Source of the DNA: Cloacibacillus sp. An23
Lineage (GTDB): Bacteria > Synergistota > Synergistia > Synergistales > Synergistaceae
Reading direction: 5' to 3'
DNA length: 64,000 nt
Assembly (NCBI RefSeq): GCF_002159945.1
Contig: NZ_NFJQ01000004.1
Location: 1-64,000, forward strand
In this document: piece by piece, positions 23,574 to 32,283 of the stretch
How positions within the stretch are numbered: the stretch's first letter is position 1
Layout: each line of letters begins with the position of its first letter
Notes under the pieces: generated by a model
Seen by the model: only the letters and a program-made list of their open reading frames with translations
What the model was told of the DNA's origin: nothing
Database searches by the model: none
Program-made: the position numbers and the translations under genes

Positions 23574-24019
23574 GAGGATTTTTCGGCTACGGCGGCCCCG
23601 GCCCAGCGCAGCAGTATCGCGTAGGCGGCGAGGTCGTCGACGTTTCTCGGCGGCGTGCGCAGCGAGAGCGGGACGAGCTTCATGAGCCCGCGCGGCGGGT
23701 GCAGCCGCCAGTATATTTCGCGCGCTTCGAGCGTGGTTCCGTATTCTTCGACGACCGTATGAGGAAACGTCAGCGCCGAGCGAAATTCCCCGGACGAGGT
23801 GCCGCTTCCGACGTATACGGCTTCGGGGCGGATCTGCGGGATTTCCACGGCGCTCCCCTCCTGTTCCCACTCCGCGAGAGATTTCCAGTCGCCGCGCTCT
23901 ATGGCGAGAATCAGCCTTTTTCTCTCGTCCGACGGCACGATTGCGGAAAAGAGCAGCCGCCCGCCGTCCGCGAGCGCGAAGCCCGTCTTCCAGCGGCCCG
24001 GGTCAATTCCCGCGATCAT
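23570..24019 (-). CDS. RNase H-fold nuclease-like protein (YqgF/RuvC-like)
   Basis: 149 residues. It opens MIAGIDPGRWKTGFAL, the D-x-G-x-x-K-x-G strand of YqgF/RuvC-like RNase H folds, and ends with RNVDDLAAYAILL, where the last acidic catalytic residues of this fold lie. The centre is divergent, so it is not a clear RuvC or RuvX. Nuclease activity on Holliday junctions or pre-rRNA is a family-level inference. Its first 17 bases overlap the acyltransferase gene upstream, implying co-translation. Confidence 0.7.
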   Translation of the reverse strand: MIAGIDPGRWKTGFALADGGRLLFSAIVPSDERKRLILAIERGDWKSLAEWEQEGSAVEIPQIRPEAVYVGSGTSSGEFRSALTFPHTVVEEYGTTLEAREIYWRLHPPRGLMKLVPLSLRTPPRNVDDLAAYAILLRWAGAAVAEKSS

Positions 24020-24908
24020 TGAATATCCCGCGCTCGACCGACTCCCAGCGCGGATACATCCACATCCACTGCTCGGGGTGGGCCTTTATGCCCTCCGATA
24101 TGACGGCGTTGAGGTCGTCTGTGCTTGTCTGTATGTTCTTGCCGAAGGGTTCGCCGTTCCGTCCCTTCATCGGCGGGTAGAATTTCATCGAGAAGGTCAC
24201 GCCGTCAGGATTGCGCACGCATATCCCGGGAATCACGTCGCAGCCGAGCTTCGCCGCGAGCTTGGCCGGGCCGAGAGGCGTGCTCGCCGGGAAGCCCATG
24301 AAGGGCGAGACAACCCCGGCCTCCTTCGCGTCCTGGTCTACTGGGACGGCTATTATTTCGCCGTTTTGGAGCGCCTTTATCATCGACTTGAGGTCGTTCG
24401 CCTTGCCGAGCGCCTTCGCTCCGCCCGCACGGCGCAGCTCTTTTATCAGCTCCGTTATGCGTTCGTCGCGCTGGTCGGCCCCGAGAGAATTTATCGGCAG
24501 GCCGTGGTGCGCCAGCCAGCAGGCGGAATACTCCCAGTTGCCGATGTGCGCCGTCGCGAGCATCGCACCGCGCCCCGACTTCACCGCCTCGAAGAGATAT
24601 TCGTGTCCCTCGCTGCTTACGAGCGAGTCTATCTTGTCCGCCATCAGCGGCATACGCGCGAACTCGGCGGCGGCGCGCCCGAAGTGTTCGTATGCCCCGC
24701 GCACTATCTCCTCGGCGCGCCCGCGCGAAACCCCGAGGACGCGCGAGCAGCGTTCGGCGGCCTCGGCGACCTTCCTGCGCGAGAAGCGCGCGACGAGCGA
24801 GCCGAGCTTTCCGCCGAGCGCGACGGCGCGCTCGTGCTCCATGCGGCAGCAGAGCGCGCGGAATATATTAAGAGAATGCCATATAAGCGGCTGTCCTTTT
24901 CCCGGCAT
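24003..24908 (-). CDS. LpxL/HtrB-family lipid A acyltransferase
   Basis: A 301-residue inner-membrane enzyme transferring acyl chains to a lipid A precursor. The catalytic HxxxxE dyad is TAHIGNWEYS (near residue 120). Other family blocks are VPVDQDAKEAGVVSPFMG and the C-terminal HPEQWMWMYPRWE. It indicates an LPS-bearing diderm. The canonical N-terminal membrane anchor is weak. The start ATG follows AAGGGGAG. It is followed in the operon by the YqgF/RuvC-like gene. Confidence 0.9.
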   Translation of the reverse strand: MPGKGQPLIWHSLNIFRALCCRMEHERAVALGGKLGSLVARFSRRKVAEAAERCSRVLGVSRGRAEEIVRGAYEHFGRAAAEFARMPLMADKIDSLVSSEGHEYLFEAVKSGRGAMLATAHIGNWEYSACWLAHHGLPINSLGADQRDERITELIKELRRAGGAKALGKANDLKSMIKALQNGEIIAVPVDQDAKEAGVVSPFMGFPASTPLGPAKLAAKLGCDVIPGICVRNPDGVTFSMKFYPPMKGRNGEPFGKNIQTSTDDLNAVISEGIKAHPEQWMWMYPRWESVERGIFNDRGN

Positions 24909-24973
24909 GAGAACTCCCCTTATGCGGCGCGGCTCTCCGCGCCCGCGTCATATATGCAGAAATTATACTATAA

Positions 24974-25001
24974 GCGCGGGGCCCCGAACGAAGCCCCGCG
25001 C
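24974..25001 (-). terminator. Terminator downstream of the TRAP permease
   Basis: Perfect arms GCGCGGGGC (24974-24982) and GCCCCGCGC (24993-25001), ten-base loop, followed on the minus strand by TTATAG. Only a short T-run. Confidence 0.5.
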
Positions 25002-25023
25002 CTTTCGCCTTCGCGCCGTGAAG

Positions 25024-26985
25024 CTAGAGAGCTGCGGCGCTGTTTTTGGTTTTTCTGAAGTAGAGTATAAGCACCGCGATTCCGGCGATTGCGGCGACAC
25101 TCGCTAGGATGTCGTAATGTATCGCGGCGACCGCCGTCAGCCCGAAGGCGACGCGCTCCCAGCGGCGCAGGTTCCTGTAGAACCAGCCCTCGAACGCGCC
25201 CGCGAGAGCTATGACGCCGAGCACCGCCGAGACGACGAGTATCACGAGCTCGACCGGCTCCACGTTCTGAAGCAGCAGCATCGGGTTATAGACGAAGCAG
25301 TAGGGCAGCAGGTACGACGCAAGCGCTATCTTCGTCGCGGTGACGCCGGTCTTCGCCGGACTCGCGCCCGCAATGCCCGCGCCGGTGAAGGCCGCGAGGC
25401 AGACCGGCGGCGTCAGGTCGGCCATGATGCCGAAGTAGAAGACGAAGAGGTGCGCCGATAGCGGCAGGACGTTCATGCCGATGAGCGCCGGCGCTATTAT
25501 CGTGCTGCACACGATGTAGTTCGCCGTCGTCGGGAGCCCCATGCCGAGTATGAGGCAGGCGACCATCGCCATTATAAGCGTCAGCAGCAGGCTGCCGCCC
25601 GAGATTTCTATTATGTTGTTCGAGATGGTGAGGCCGAGCGAGGTCAGAGACGAGGTGCCGACGATGAAGCCGACGAGCGCGCAGGCGAGAGCGACCCCGA
25701 GGGCCCCGCGCGCGCCCTCGACGAGCGCCTCTATGTTGTCGCGCAGCGACATGCGCGTGTTCTTCTTGAGCGCGCTGACGAGTATGACCGAGACGACGCC
25801 GATGAAGCCCGCGCGCAGCGGCGTGTACTTCATGAGCAGCGTCACGATTATAACGATGACGGGAATCAGCAGATGTCCGTCGCTCTTCATGACCTCGCGC
25901 GCGCTTGGGAGCTCCTCCTTCTTTATCCCCTCGAGCCCGTCGCGGCGCGCGCGGACGTGGACGTTGGTGAATATAGCGGTGTAATAGATGAGCGCCGGGA
26001 TTATCGCCGCCGCCGCTATCGAAAGATAGGGGATGTTAAGGAACTCGCTCATGATGAAGGCTCCGGCCCCCATTATCGGCGGCATGAGCTGACCGCCCGT
26101 CGAGGCGCAGGCCTCGACCGCGCCCGCGTAGTGCGGCGCGTAGCCGACCTTTTTCATAAGCGGTATCGTGAAGGTGCCCGTAGTCGCGACGTTGGCGACC
26201 GACGAGCCGTTTATCGTGCCGAGCAGCCCCGAGGCCACGACGGCGACCTTGGCAGGGCCGCCCGGGCTGCTGCCCGCGAGCGCGAGCGCGAGCTCGTTGA
26301 AGAACTTCGCGCCGCCGCTCTTGCCGAGGAAGGCCCCGAAGATTATGAACACTATGACGAAGGTCGCCGAGACTCCGAGCGCGAGACCGAAGATGCCTTC
26401 GGAGGTAAGGTACATGTGCTGTATTATCCTGTTGAGCGAATAGCCGCGAATCTGGAACATCCCGGGCACGTAGTTGCCGAAGTAGCAGTAGAGCAGGAAC
26501 AGCACGCTGAGACAGGGGAGCACGTTTCCGACGACGCGCCGCCCGGCCTCGACGACCAGCACTATCGCGGCGATGCCGAGATATATCTCGTAGCCGAGCG
26601 GCTCCGCGCCGCGCCGCGCGATGTCGTTGAAGAACACCGCGATGTAGCCGACGACGCAGGCCGATGCCGCCGCGAGCAGCCAGTCATACCACGGCGTGCT
26701 GACCTTGGACGACCTGCGCGTCGCGGGATAGAGCACGAATACCGCGACGATGGCGAACGTCAGATGCACCGCGCGCTGTATCGTTATCGGTATCGTCGCG
26801 ACGCCGGCCGTGTAAAGGTGGAACAGCGACATCGCGGCGAGCCAGCAGGTTATGAAGAGCCCCTGCCCGCCCGAGAGTTTTCTGTAGCGGCTCTCCTGGT
26901 CGTACTTCTCGACCAGGTTCTGGACCTCCGCCTCGTCCATGCTCACTTTGTCGAGCAGCGACGCGGAGTTTCTGTTTTCTTCCAT
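25024..26985 (-). CDS. TRAP transporter fused permease (TAXI type)
   Basis: A 653-residue polytopic membrane protein fusing the small (DctQ) and large (DctM) TRAP permease subunits, the form found with TAXI binding proteins. The cytoplasmic N-terminus (about 45 residues) is followed by many hydrophobic segments. Diagnostic blocks are GTINGSSVANVATTGTFTIP and LILGMGLPTTANYIVCST. It should be an ion-driven secondary importer whose substrate is set by the TAXI proteins. The ATG follows GAGGAGGAT. It is co-directional with two TAXI genes immediately upstream. Confidence 0.95.
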   Translation of the reverse strand: MEENRNSASLLDKVSMDEAEVQNLVEKYDQESRYRKLSGGQGLFITCWLAAMSLFHLYTAGVATIPITIQRAVHLTFAIVAVFVLYPATRRSSKVSTPWYDWLLAAASACVVGYIAVFFNDIARRGAEPLGYEIYLGIAAIVLVVEAGRRVVGNVLPCLSVLFLLYCYFGNYVPGMFQIRGYSLNRIIQHMYLTSEGIFGLALGVSATFVIVFIIFGAFLGKSGGAKFFNELALALAGSSPGGPAKVAVVASGLLGTINGSSVANVATTGTFTIPLMKKVGYAPHYAGAVEACASTGGQLMPPIMGAGAFIMSEFLNIPYLSIAAAAIIPALIYYTAIFTNVHVRARRDGLEGIKKEELPSAREVMKSDGHLLIPVIVIIVTLLMKYTPLRAGFIGVVSVILVSALKKNTRMSLRDNIEALVEGARGALGVALACALVGFIVGTSSLTSLGLTISNNIIEISGGSLLLTLIMAMVACLILGMGLPTTANYIVCSTIIAPALIGMNVLPLSAHLFVFYFGIMADLTPPVCLAAFTGAGIAGASPAKTGVTATKIALASYLLPYCFVYNPMLLLQNVEPVELVILVVSAVLGVIALAGAFEGWFYRNLRRWERVAFGLTAVAAIHYDILASVAAIAGIAVLILYFRKTKNSAAAL

Positions 26986-27057
26986 AAAATTTTTATCCTC
27001 CTCAAAGCCGAATGCGCGGCGCGCTTATCCCGCCGCGCGCATCAAAGCGGAATTTCG

Positions 27058-28005
27058 TTATTTCGCGCTTCCGGCCTCACCGTAATATCTCTGCGCTCCC
27101 GGATGGAGCGGTATCTGTATGAATTTAAGGTTCTCGGGCGACATCGAGGAAAGCCTAGACGAAACGTTGAGAATGTCGCCCTTCTTATCGTAAAGAGCCT
27201 TCGTCATGCTGTAAGCGAGCTCCTCGCCGAGTTTGTCGTTCGTAACGAGGACGTTCCAGCTCGCCATGGACCTCACGGCCTTCTCCTGTCCTTTATAAGT
27301 GTTCGCCGGTATCTCGAAGGGCAGATAGTAGGGCAGCGCCTTGCAGAGGGTCCCTATCACGCCCGGCTCGAAATCTATCAGCTCCGCCGTGTCCACCGTC
27401 GTTATCTCAACGACGCCGGCGATGCCCAGAGCTCCGACGACGAGCCCCGCGTCGATCTGCTTGTCGGAAAACGCCGAAGCCGTCTCCGAAAGGCCGAGGT
27501 TCTCCGCGCGGATGTCCTTGTCCGGATCTATGCCGTTCGCCTTGAGCAGCGCGCGCACTGTTATCTCCGTGCCGCTTCCGACCGCGCCGACCGAGACGCG
27601 CTTACCTTTGAGGTCCTTAATGCTCTTTATGCCGCTGCCCTTGGCGACGAGGAAATGTATCGGCTCGGCGTAGAGCGGCGCGATAGCGCGCAGCCCTTTC
27701 ATCGCCCTGCCCTCGAACATCCCTTTGCCCTCGTAGGCGAAATAGTACAGCCCGTCGGCGAAGATGACCTCCGCCTCGCCCTTCGAAAGAAGCGAGAGAT
27801 TCTGCGCCGTGCCGCCAGTGGACTGCGCGTTCGCCCTCATGTCCGGGATCGAGTCGTTCCACACCTTCGCCATCGCCGCTCCGACGGGATAGTATGTTCC
27901 TCCGGTCGATCCCGTCGCTATGTTGATAAAGGTAGCCGCCTCGGCCCCGGCCGCGCACGCGCAGAGCGCGAACACCGCAAACGCCGCTCTCACAAAATTC
28001 TTCAT
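27058..28005 (-). CDS. TAXI-family TRAP solute-binding protein
   Basis: A 315-residue periplasmic protein capturing substrate for the TRAP permease. The signal peptide MKNFVRAAFAVFALCACAAG ends near AEA. The TAXI signature is ATGSTGGTYYPVGAAMAKVW, followed by DMRANAQSTGGTAQNL and KGKRVSVGAVGSGTEITVRA. Known TAXI proteins bind glutamate or related acids, but the ligand here is unknown. The frame extends to 28029, but the ATG at 28005 follows GGAGGG by nine bases and gives a clean signal peptide. The gap to the permease start is 72 bases. Confidence 0.93.
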   Translation of the reverse strand: MKNFVRAAFAVFALCACAAGAEAATFINIATGSTGGTYYPVGAAMAKVWNDSIPDMRANAQSTGGTAQNLSLLSKGEAEVIFADGLYYFAYEGKGMFEGRAMKGLRAIAPLYAEPIHFLVAKGSGIKSIKDLKGKRVSVGAVGSGTEITVRALLKANGIDPDKDIRAENLGLSETASAFSDKQIDAGLVVGALGIAGVVEITTVDTAELIDFEPGVIGTLCKALPYYLPFEIPANTYKGQEKAVRSMASWNVLVTNDKLGEELAYSMTKALYDKKGDILNVSSRLSSMSPENLKFIQIPLHPGAQRYYGEAGSAK

Positions 28006-28053
28006 ACTGATATACCCTCCGGCTCTCAAAAAGTTTCAAGCGCCTCATCGTTA

Positions 28054-28068
28054 TGTGAAATTTTCACA
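28054..28068. promoter_or_regulatory. Palindromic operator candidate upstream of the TAXI gene
   Basis: TGTGAAATTTTCACA, seven-base perfect arms around one base, 50 bases upstream of the TAXI start. A second half-site TTGTGAAAT lies at 28156-28164. It resembles a Crp-type site but its spacing is one base short, so the regulator is unknown. Confidence 0.45.
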
Positions 28069-28189
28069 ATAGATTCGTATCACTTGCAATAGAGAGAGGG
28101 TACTATAACGCGGCGCGCGTGTATATAGTTCTACAGACGCATTTGTTCATACAAATTGTGAAATGCCTAAATTATAATAGCCGCTGAAA

Positions 28190-28218
28190 GGCGGCCGGCA
28201 CGGCACAGGCCGGCCGCC
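28190..28218 (-). terminator. Terminator/hairpin after the frameshifted TAXI gene
   Basis: Perfect ten-base arms GGCGGCCGGC (28190-28199) and GCCGGCCGCC (28209-28218), followed on the minus strand by TTTCAG. Lies ten bases past the stop at 28229. Confidence 0.55.
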
Positions 28219-28228
28219 CGGGCGCGTC

Positions 28229-29182
28229 TTACTTGACCGCGCCTATTTCCTTGTAGTACTTCTCCGCGCCGGGGTGGAGCGGTATCTTTATGTCCTTGAC
28301 GTAGCTCGGGTCCATCTCTGACATTCTCGCGCTGATGACGACGAGTTCGTCCTTGTGATCGAAGAGCGCCTTCGTCATCTGATATACGGACTCGTCGGAG
28401 AGCTTTTCGTGGACGGCGAGGATGTTCGGGCTGCAGAAGGTCTTTACGTCGCGCTCCTGCCCCTTGTAGCTGCCTTTCGGTATCGTGAGCGGAGCGTAGT
28501 AGGGGGTTATCTCTATCATCTTCGCGACGACGCCGTCCGGCACGTCGATAAGGTCCACGATGCCGAGCGTCATAGGCTCGACGACGCTGGCTATGCCTAT
28601 CGCGCCGACAGTGATGGCGGCGTCGATGTGCTTATCCTGGAAGGCCGCGACGGATTCGCTGTGTCCGAGGTATTCCTTCTTTATGCTCGCGGGGTCGATA
28701 CCGGCGCACTTGAAAAGATTCTCCGCCGTAAGCTCGACGCTGCCGCCGACCGCTCCGACAGAGACGCGCTTGCCCCGCGAGGTCGGCGAGCGTCTTGATG
28801 CCGCTGTCCTTGTGCGCGACGATGTGTATCGCCTCGGGATAGAGCGGAGCCATCGCGCGCAGGAAGGTCTTGGGCTGTCCCTCGTAGCTGTCGCGCCCGT
28901 TGTAGGCGTCGTAGTGCAGGCCGTCGGCAAAGATGACCTGCGCCTCGTCCGACTCCATGAGCTGGATGTTGTTGCGCGTGCCGCCGCTGGCCTGCGCGTT
29001 GGCGCGCATGTCCTTGACGTTGGCCGTCCATATCTTGGCTATGCCGGCTCCGACCGGGTAATACGTGCCGCCGGTCGGCCCCGTGCCTATCGTGACGAAC
29101 TCGACCGCCTCGGCGGGACTGCTGCGGACGCGACGGCGAAGGCCGCCGCTACGGCGAAAAATTTCCTGAACGACTTATTCAT
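28229..29182 (-). pseudogene. TAXI-family binding protein, frameshifted twice
   Basis: The second TAXI gene, a paralogue of 27058-28005. Start ATG 29182 follows CAGGAGG and opens a signal peptide (MNKSFRKFFAVAAAFAVASA). The frame then shifts: a one-base loss near 29115-29130 separates the signal from the mature region FVTIGTGPTGGTYYPVGAG. A second shift, one extra G in GGGG near 28774, breaks LADLAGKRVSVGAVGG. The rest reads cleanly to 28229. The two shifts have opposite sign. Apart from them the protein is intact with conserved motifs, so a recent pseudogene and assembly error are both possible. Confidence 0.8.
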
Positions 29183-29507
29183 GATTATCCTCCTGTTGTC
29201 TCATGTTATTCCTGATGCCGTAAAAGAAACGACCGCACGGCACAGCGCGCGAGAAATGCTTCAGAGTAGGACAGAGAGCGGGAGGCGGAGAAGACTTTAT
29301 TTGAAAAGAAGCGATGAAGCGCCGCTTCCGGCCGTCGCAGCCGCCCTCTTAAAACGCACGCCGTGCGCAAAGACCGGGCAGCCGCGTCAGAGATGTAACG
29401 GAAGCATCGCCTCACCGCCTTTCATTTAATACAAGCGAGAAATCAAACACTTTGAACAGAATAACATCTAAATATCTCGCCCGTCTATATGCAAAGCAAC
29501 AAAAAAG
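29183..29507. other. Intergenic region between fumarase and the second TAXI gene
   Basis: 325 bases. The 29400-29510 part is AT-rich, as expected for the promoter of the TAXI/TRAP group, but no hexamer pair is convincing. No gene is supported; short frames are arginine-rich. Confidence 0.45.
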
Positions 29508-30071
29508 TTACTGTATTAACTTTCTCGCCTCCTCGGGGCCGGTTTCGTACAGGTTGCCGCCGTGGCAGTCGGCTATTACGGTCAGCGGCATGGCCTCGAC
29601 CTCGAGACGCAGCACGGCCTCGGGGCCTAAGTCTTCGTAGGCTATCGTTTCGGCGCTTTTCACGCAGTCGGCGAGCAGCACGGCGGTTCCGCCGGTCGCG
29701 CCGAAGTAGACGGCCTTGTGAACCTTCATCGCGTCGAGCACGGCCTGAGTGCGCTTGCCCTTGCCTATCATGCCGCGCAGCCCTTTTTCGATGAGCAGCG
29801 GCGCGTACGGGTCCATGCGGCCGCTCGTCGTCGGCCCTATCGGGCCGATGACCGCTCCGGGCGGCGTCGGCGCTGGGCCGGCGTAGTATATGACTTCGCC
29901 GCTTATGGGAACGGGCGGCTCTTCGCCGGAGTTTATCGCCTCGACTATGCGCTTGTGCGCAGCATCGCGCCCGACTAATATCTTGCCGGACAGGCGCACG
30001 ATGTCGCCCGCGCGCAGGGATTCCGCCGTTTCGTCGTCGAGCGGCAGAGTTATGTATTTTATCTCGCTCAT
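29508..30071 (-). CDS. Class I fumarate hydratase (or tartrate dehydratase) beta subunit
   Basis: A 187-residue subunit corresponding to the C-terminal domain of FumA. Blocks include GDIVRLSGKILVGRDAAHKR, YYAGPAPTPPGAVIGPIGPT, TTSGRMDPYAP and MIGKGKR, with substrate-contact residues in the SGRMD segment. The frame reaches 30092, but ATG 30071 lies four bases past the alpha-subunit stop and after GGGAGAGG, giving a tight two-gene unit. The hydratase interconverts fumarate and malate. Sequence alone does not exclude L-tartrate as substrate. Confidence 0.92.
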   Translation of the reverse strand: MSEIKYITLPLDDETAESLRAGDIVRLSGKILVGRDAAHKRIVEAINSGEEPPVPISGEVIYYAGPAPTPPGAVIGPIGPTTSGRMDPYAPLLIEKGLRGMIGKGKRTQAVLDAMKVHKAVYFGATGGTAVLLADCVKSAETIAYEDLGPEAVLRLEVEAMPLTVIADCHGGNLYETGPEEARKLIQ

Positions 30072-30075
30072 TATG

Positions 30076-30942
30076 TTAGCCTCTCCCTTCAAGACGTCCG
30101 TGCGCGTGGCGCAGCGCGTGGCAGCAGATGTTGACGGCGACCGGCATTCCCGCGATGTGGGTCGGCTTCGCTATTATGTGCGCGTCGAGCGCCGTCACTG
30201 TGCCGCCGCAGCCGGACGGGCCTATGCCGAGCCTGTTGACCTCGCGCAGTATGTCGGCCTCGAGCTTCGCGTAGAACTCGGTCTTGTTGCGCACGCCGGA
30301 GGGGACGAGCAGCGCCTCCTTTGCTGCGAGCGGAGCGGTCTCGAAGTTGCCGCCGATGCCGACGCCTATCACTATAGGCGGACATGGGTTGGAGCCGGCC
30401 TCGCGAACCGTCTCGACGACGGCCCTGAGCACGCCCTCCGCGCCGTCGGCGGGCTTTAGCATGTATACACGGCTCATGTTCTCGCTGCCCATGCCCTTCG
30501 GCGTTATGGTTATGTTTATGGCCTTGCCGGGGACTATCTTCCAGTGGATTATCGCGGGCGTGTTGTCGCCGGTGTTTTTCCTGTCGGCGAGCGGGTCGCC
30601 CACGACGGATTTGCGCAGGTAGCCTTCTTTGTAGGCACGACGCACGCCTTCGTTGACCGCATCCTCGAGGCTCCCGCCCTCGACGTGCAGGTCCTGCCCG
30701 AGCTCGATGAACAGCACCGCCATGCCGCAGTCCTGGCATACCGGCATGTATTTTTCAGCGGCGAGTTCCGCGTTCTTTATTATCTCGTCGTACAAAGAGC
30801 GCGCCCTCTCTACCCTTTCCGCCGCGCGCGCCCTCCTGAGAGCCTCCGCAACGTCCTCAGGCAGATACATATTGGCGGTCAGCGCGAGCTCGCAGACCTT
30901 GTCCGAAATCTCCGCCGCCGTCAGCGTGTATATTTTAGACAT
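30076..30942 (-). CDS. Class I fumarate hydratase (or tartrate dehydratase) alpha subunit
   Basis: A 288-residue iron-sulfur subunit. The three cluster cysteines are visible: CQDCG (near residue 70), the Cys of SNPCPPIVIGVGIGG, and GPSGCGG (near 240). Also present are GDNTPAIIHWKIVPGK and the mixed KGMGSENMSR segment. It is an oxygen-sensitive 4Fe-4S enzyme forming a heterodimer with the beta subunit. Its GAGGGG ribosome site is inside a hairpin (30950-31004), so translation may be controlled. It is divergent in role from the upstream phosphatase. Confidence 0.93.
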   Translation of the reverse strand: MSKIYTLTAAEISDKVCELALTANMYLPEDVAEALRRARAAERVERARSLYDEIIKNAELAAEKYMPVCQDCGMAVLFIELGQDLHVEGGSLEDAVNEGVRRAYKEGYLRKSVVGDPLADRKNTGDNTPAIIHWKIVPGKAINITITPKGMGSENMSRVYMLKPADGAEGVLRAVVETVREAGSNPCPPIVIGVGIGGNFETAPLAAKEALLVPSGVRNKTEFYAKLEADILREVNRLGIGPSGCGGTVTALDAHIIAKPTHIAGMPVAVNICCHALRHAHGRLEGRG

Positions 30943-30949
30943 AGCAACA

Positions 30950-31004
30950 CCCCTCGCTCATATTTGTTGGAACTGTCCGCCGAATATGATAACAGAGCGA
31001 GGGG
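30950..31004 (-). promoter_or_regulatory. Leader hairpin that sequesters the fumarase ribosome site
   Basis: On the minus-strand RNA, CCCCTCGCT (31004-30996) and CATATT (30988-30983), separated by seven unpaired bases, pair with AATATG (30964-30959) and AGCGAGGGG (30958-30950). The last arm is the GAGGGG ribosome site, seven bases before the fumarase alpha ATG. The apical loop is 18 bases. Confidence 0.55.
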
Positions 31005-31073
31005 CTTTGCGGCGAGACGTGCGGCAGGACGCGCCGGATTTTTTCGTGAAGGATATGAATCTTGGAAAAGCGC

Positions 31074-31721
31074 CTACATGCTGTCGAAGTCGTCGGCGAT
31101 TTTCAGATTTTTCAGATGTTCGGTAATGTTGAGCGTGCGAAGAGTAAAGCCGCGCTCGGGAGTGTGCGTCAGTACGCCGTAGGCGGCGTTGTCGAGGTGG
31201 AGACGCCAGAAGAACGGCGGCGCTACACCGAGCGCGCCCGCGAGCATCGGCTTGAGCAGCGCGCGGTGCGAGACGAGGGCTATCGTCCGGCCTTCGTACT
31301 CGGCTATGGTGTTCTGAAGTTCGCGCAGCGAACGGTCGCGGACTGCGTAAAGGCTCTCTGCGCCCTCGACGCGCAGTTCCTCTGGACGAGTCGTCCATGT
31401 GCGCCACTGTTCGGGAAACTCGCGCATGATCTCGCTTTGCAGTCTGTTTTCCCATGCGCCGAAGCAGATGTTGCGGAAGCCCTCTTTTATGACCGGCTTT
31501 GCTCCGACGGCCTCGCCGAGTATGCTCGCCGTCTCGAGCGCGCGCGCGAGCGGGCTCGTCACTATCGCAGTGATTCCCGCGTTTTTCAGCCGCGCGGCGA
31601 GGGCGTGCGCCTGCTTCACGCCGTTCTCGTTGAGCGGGAAGTCTACGCAGCCGCGTATCCTTTTGTCCCTGTTGCCGTCGCATTCGCCGTGTCTGATGAA
31701 ATATACCGTCGTTTCGCTCAT
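31074..31721 (-). CDS. Histidine phosphatase / phosphoglycerate-mutase-family protein
   Basis: About 215 residues. The phosphohistidine motif is FIRHGECDGN near the start, with the later VTSPLARALETASILGEAVG, the FGAWENRLQSEI acidic block, and VSHRALLKPML, containing the second His. This is the cobC/GpmB-like branch of the superfamily; substrates there vary (phosphoglycerate, alpha-ribazole phosphate, others). ATG 31721 is preceded by GAGAGGGG; the frame extends to 31736. A terminator separates it from the DUF6672-like gene upstream. Confidence 0.9.
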   Translation of the reverse strand: MSETTVYFIRHGECDGNRDKRIRGCVDFPLNENGVKQAHALAARLKNAGITAIVTSPLARALETASILGEAVGAKPVIKEGFRNICFGAWENRLQSEIMREFPEQWRTWTTRPEELRVEGAESLYAVRDRSLRELQNTIAEYEGRTIALVSHRALLKPMLAGALGVAPPFFWRLHLDNAAYGVLTHTPERGFTLRTLNITEHLKNLKIADDFDSM

Positions 31722-31752
31722 TGCCGCCCCTCTCATACTCCCACAAAAGCAG

Positions 31753-31779
31753 GGCCGCGCACATACGCTGCGCGCGGCC
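31753..31779 (-). terminator. Terminator of the ABC permease operon
   Basis: Arms GGCCGCGC (31753-31760) and GCGCGGCC (31772-31779), followed on the minus strand by CTGCTTTTG. Lies 22 bases past the DUF6672-like stop. Confidence 0.6.
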
Positions 31780-31801
31780 TCTGATATTTTTGCAGTATCC
31801 G

Positions 31802-32281
31802 TTATTCCCCGAACGAGGGGCCGGCGTCCATGCCGCCGGTGGGAGCTTCCTCTTCCGGCGCTGCTGCCGCCTGCTGGAGATGCGGGAGCGGGAGTTCCAC
31901 GTTTTCCGCCTCTTCCGCTATCGCGGGCAGCGAGACCATGATTCCCGGTATCGTGCCGAGGCTGAGCCTGCGCTCGACGGTCTTGACGACTTCTTCGGTG
32001 TCCTCGTCCATCACTACGATCTTGATCGTGTGGTTCGGGCCGCGGAGCTTCACCACGTCGCGGTCTCCGGCGAAGTATTCCACCGCGTCGTCGTCCTTGC
32101 CGTCGAATGACACCGCGATGTATTCCATCTCGGCGTATTCTTTGCCGTCTATCGTAACGGTCTTGTTGTCTATGTAGACGTCGTGCTCTTTGCCTATGTA
32201 GTAGAGGCCGAAGCAGAGCAGCACCAGCAGAACGACGAGCGTTATGCGGATGACGAGCCTTCTTTTGTTGATGCCTTCCAT
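31802..32281 (-). CDS. Membrane-anchored protein with extracytoplasmic domain (DUF6672-like)
   Basis: 159 residues, unknown function. Basic MEGINKRRLVIR is followed by one membrane span (about 11-29) and then an extracytoplasmic domain of beta-rich character (DVYIDNKTVTIDGKEYAE). The C-terminal tail is Pro/Ala/Glu-rich. I recall DUF6672 proteins with this anchor next to ABC permeases, but assign this tentatively. The ATG follows GAGAGGAG and lies two bases after the permease stop, so it is part of the ABC operon and probably an accessory subunit. Confidence 0.75.
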   Translation of the reverse strand: MEGINKRRLVIRITLVVLLVLLCFGLYYIGKEHDVYIDNKTVTIDGKEYAEMEYIAVSFDGKDDDAVEYFAGDRDVVKLRGPNHTIKIVVMDEDTEEVVKTVERRLSLGTIPGIMVSLPAIAEEAENVELPLPHLQQAAAAPEEEAPTGGMDAGPSFGE

Positions 32282-32283
32282 CG

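Noticed and set aside
25873-28092. A 739-codon plus-strand open frame across the TRAP/TAXI genes
   Set aside because: Antisense shadow; the opposite strand carries clear TRAP and TAXI motifs.
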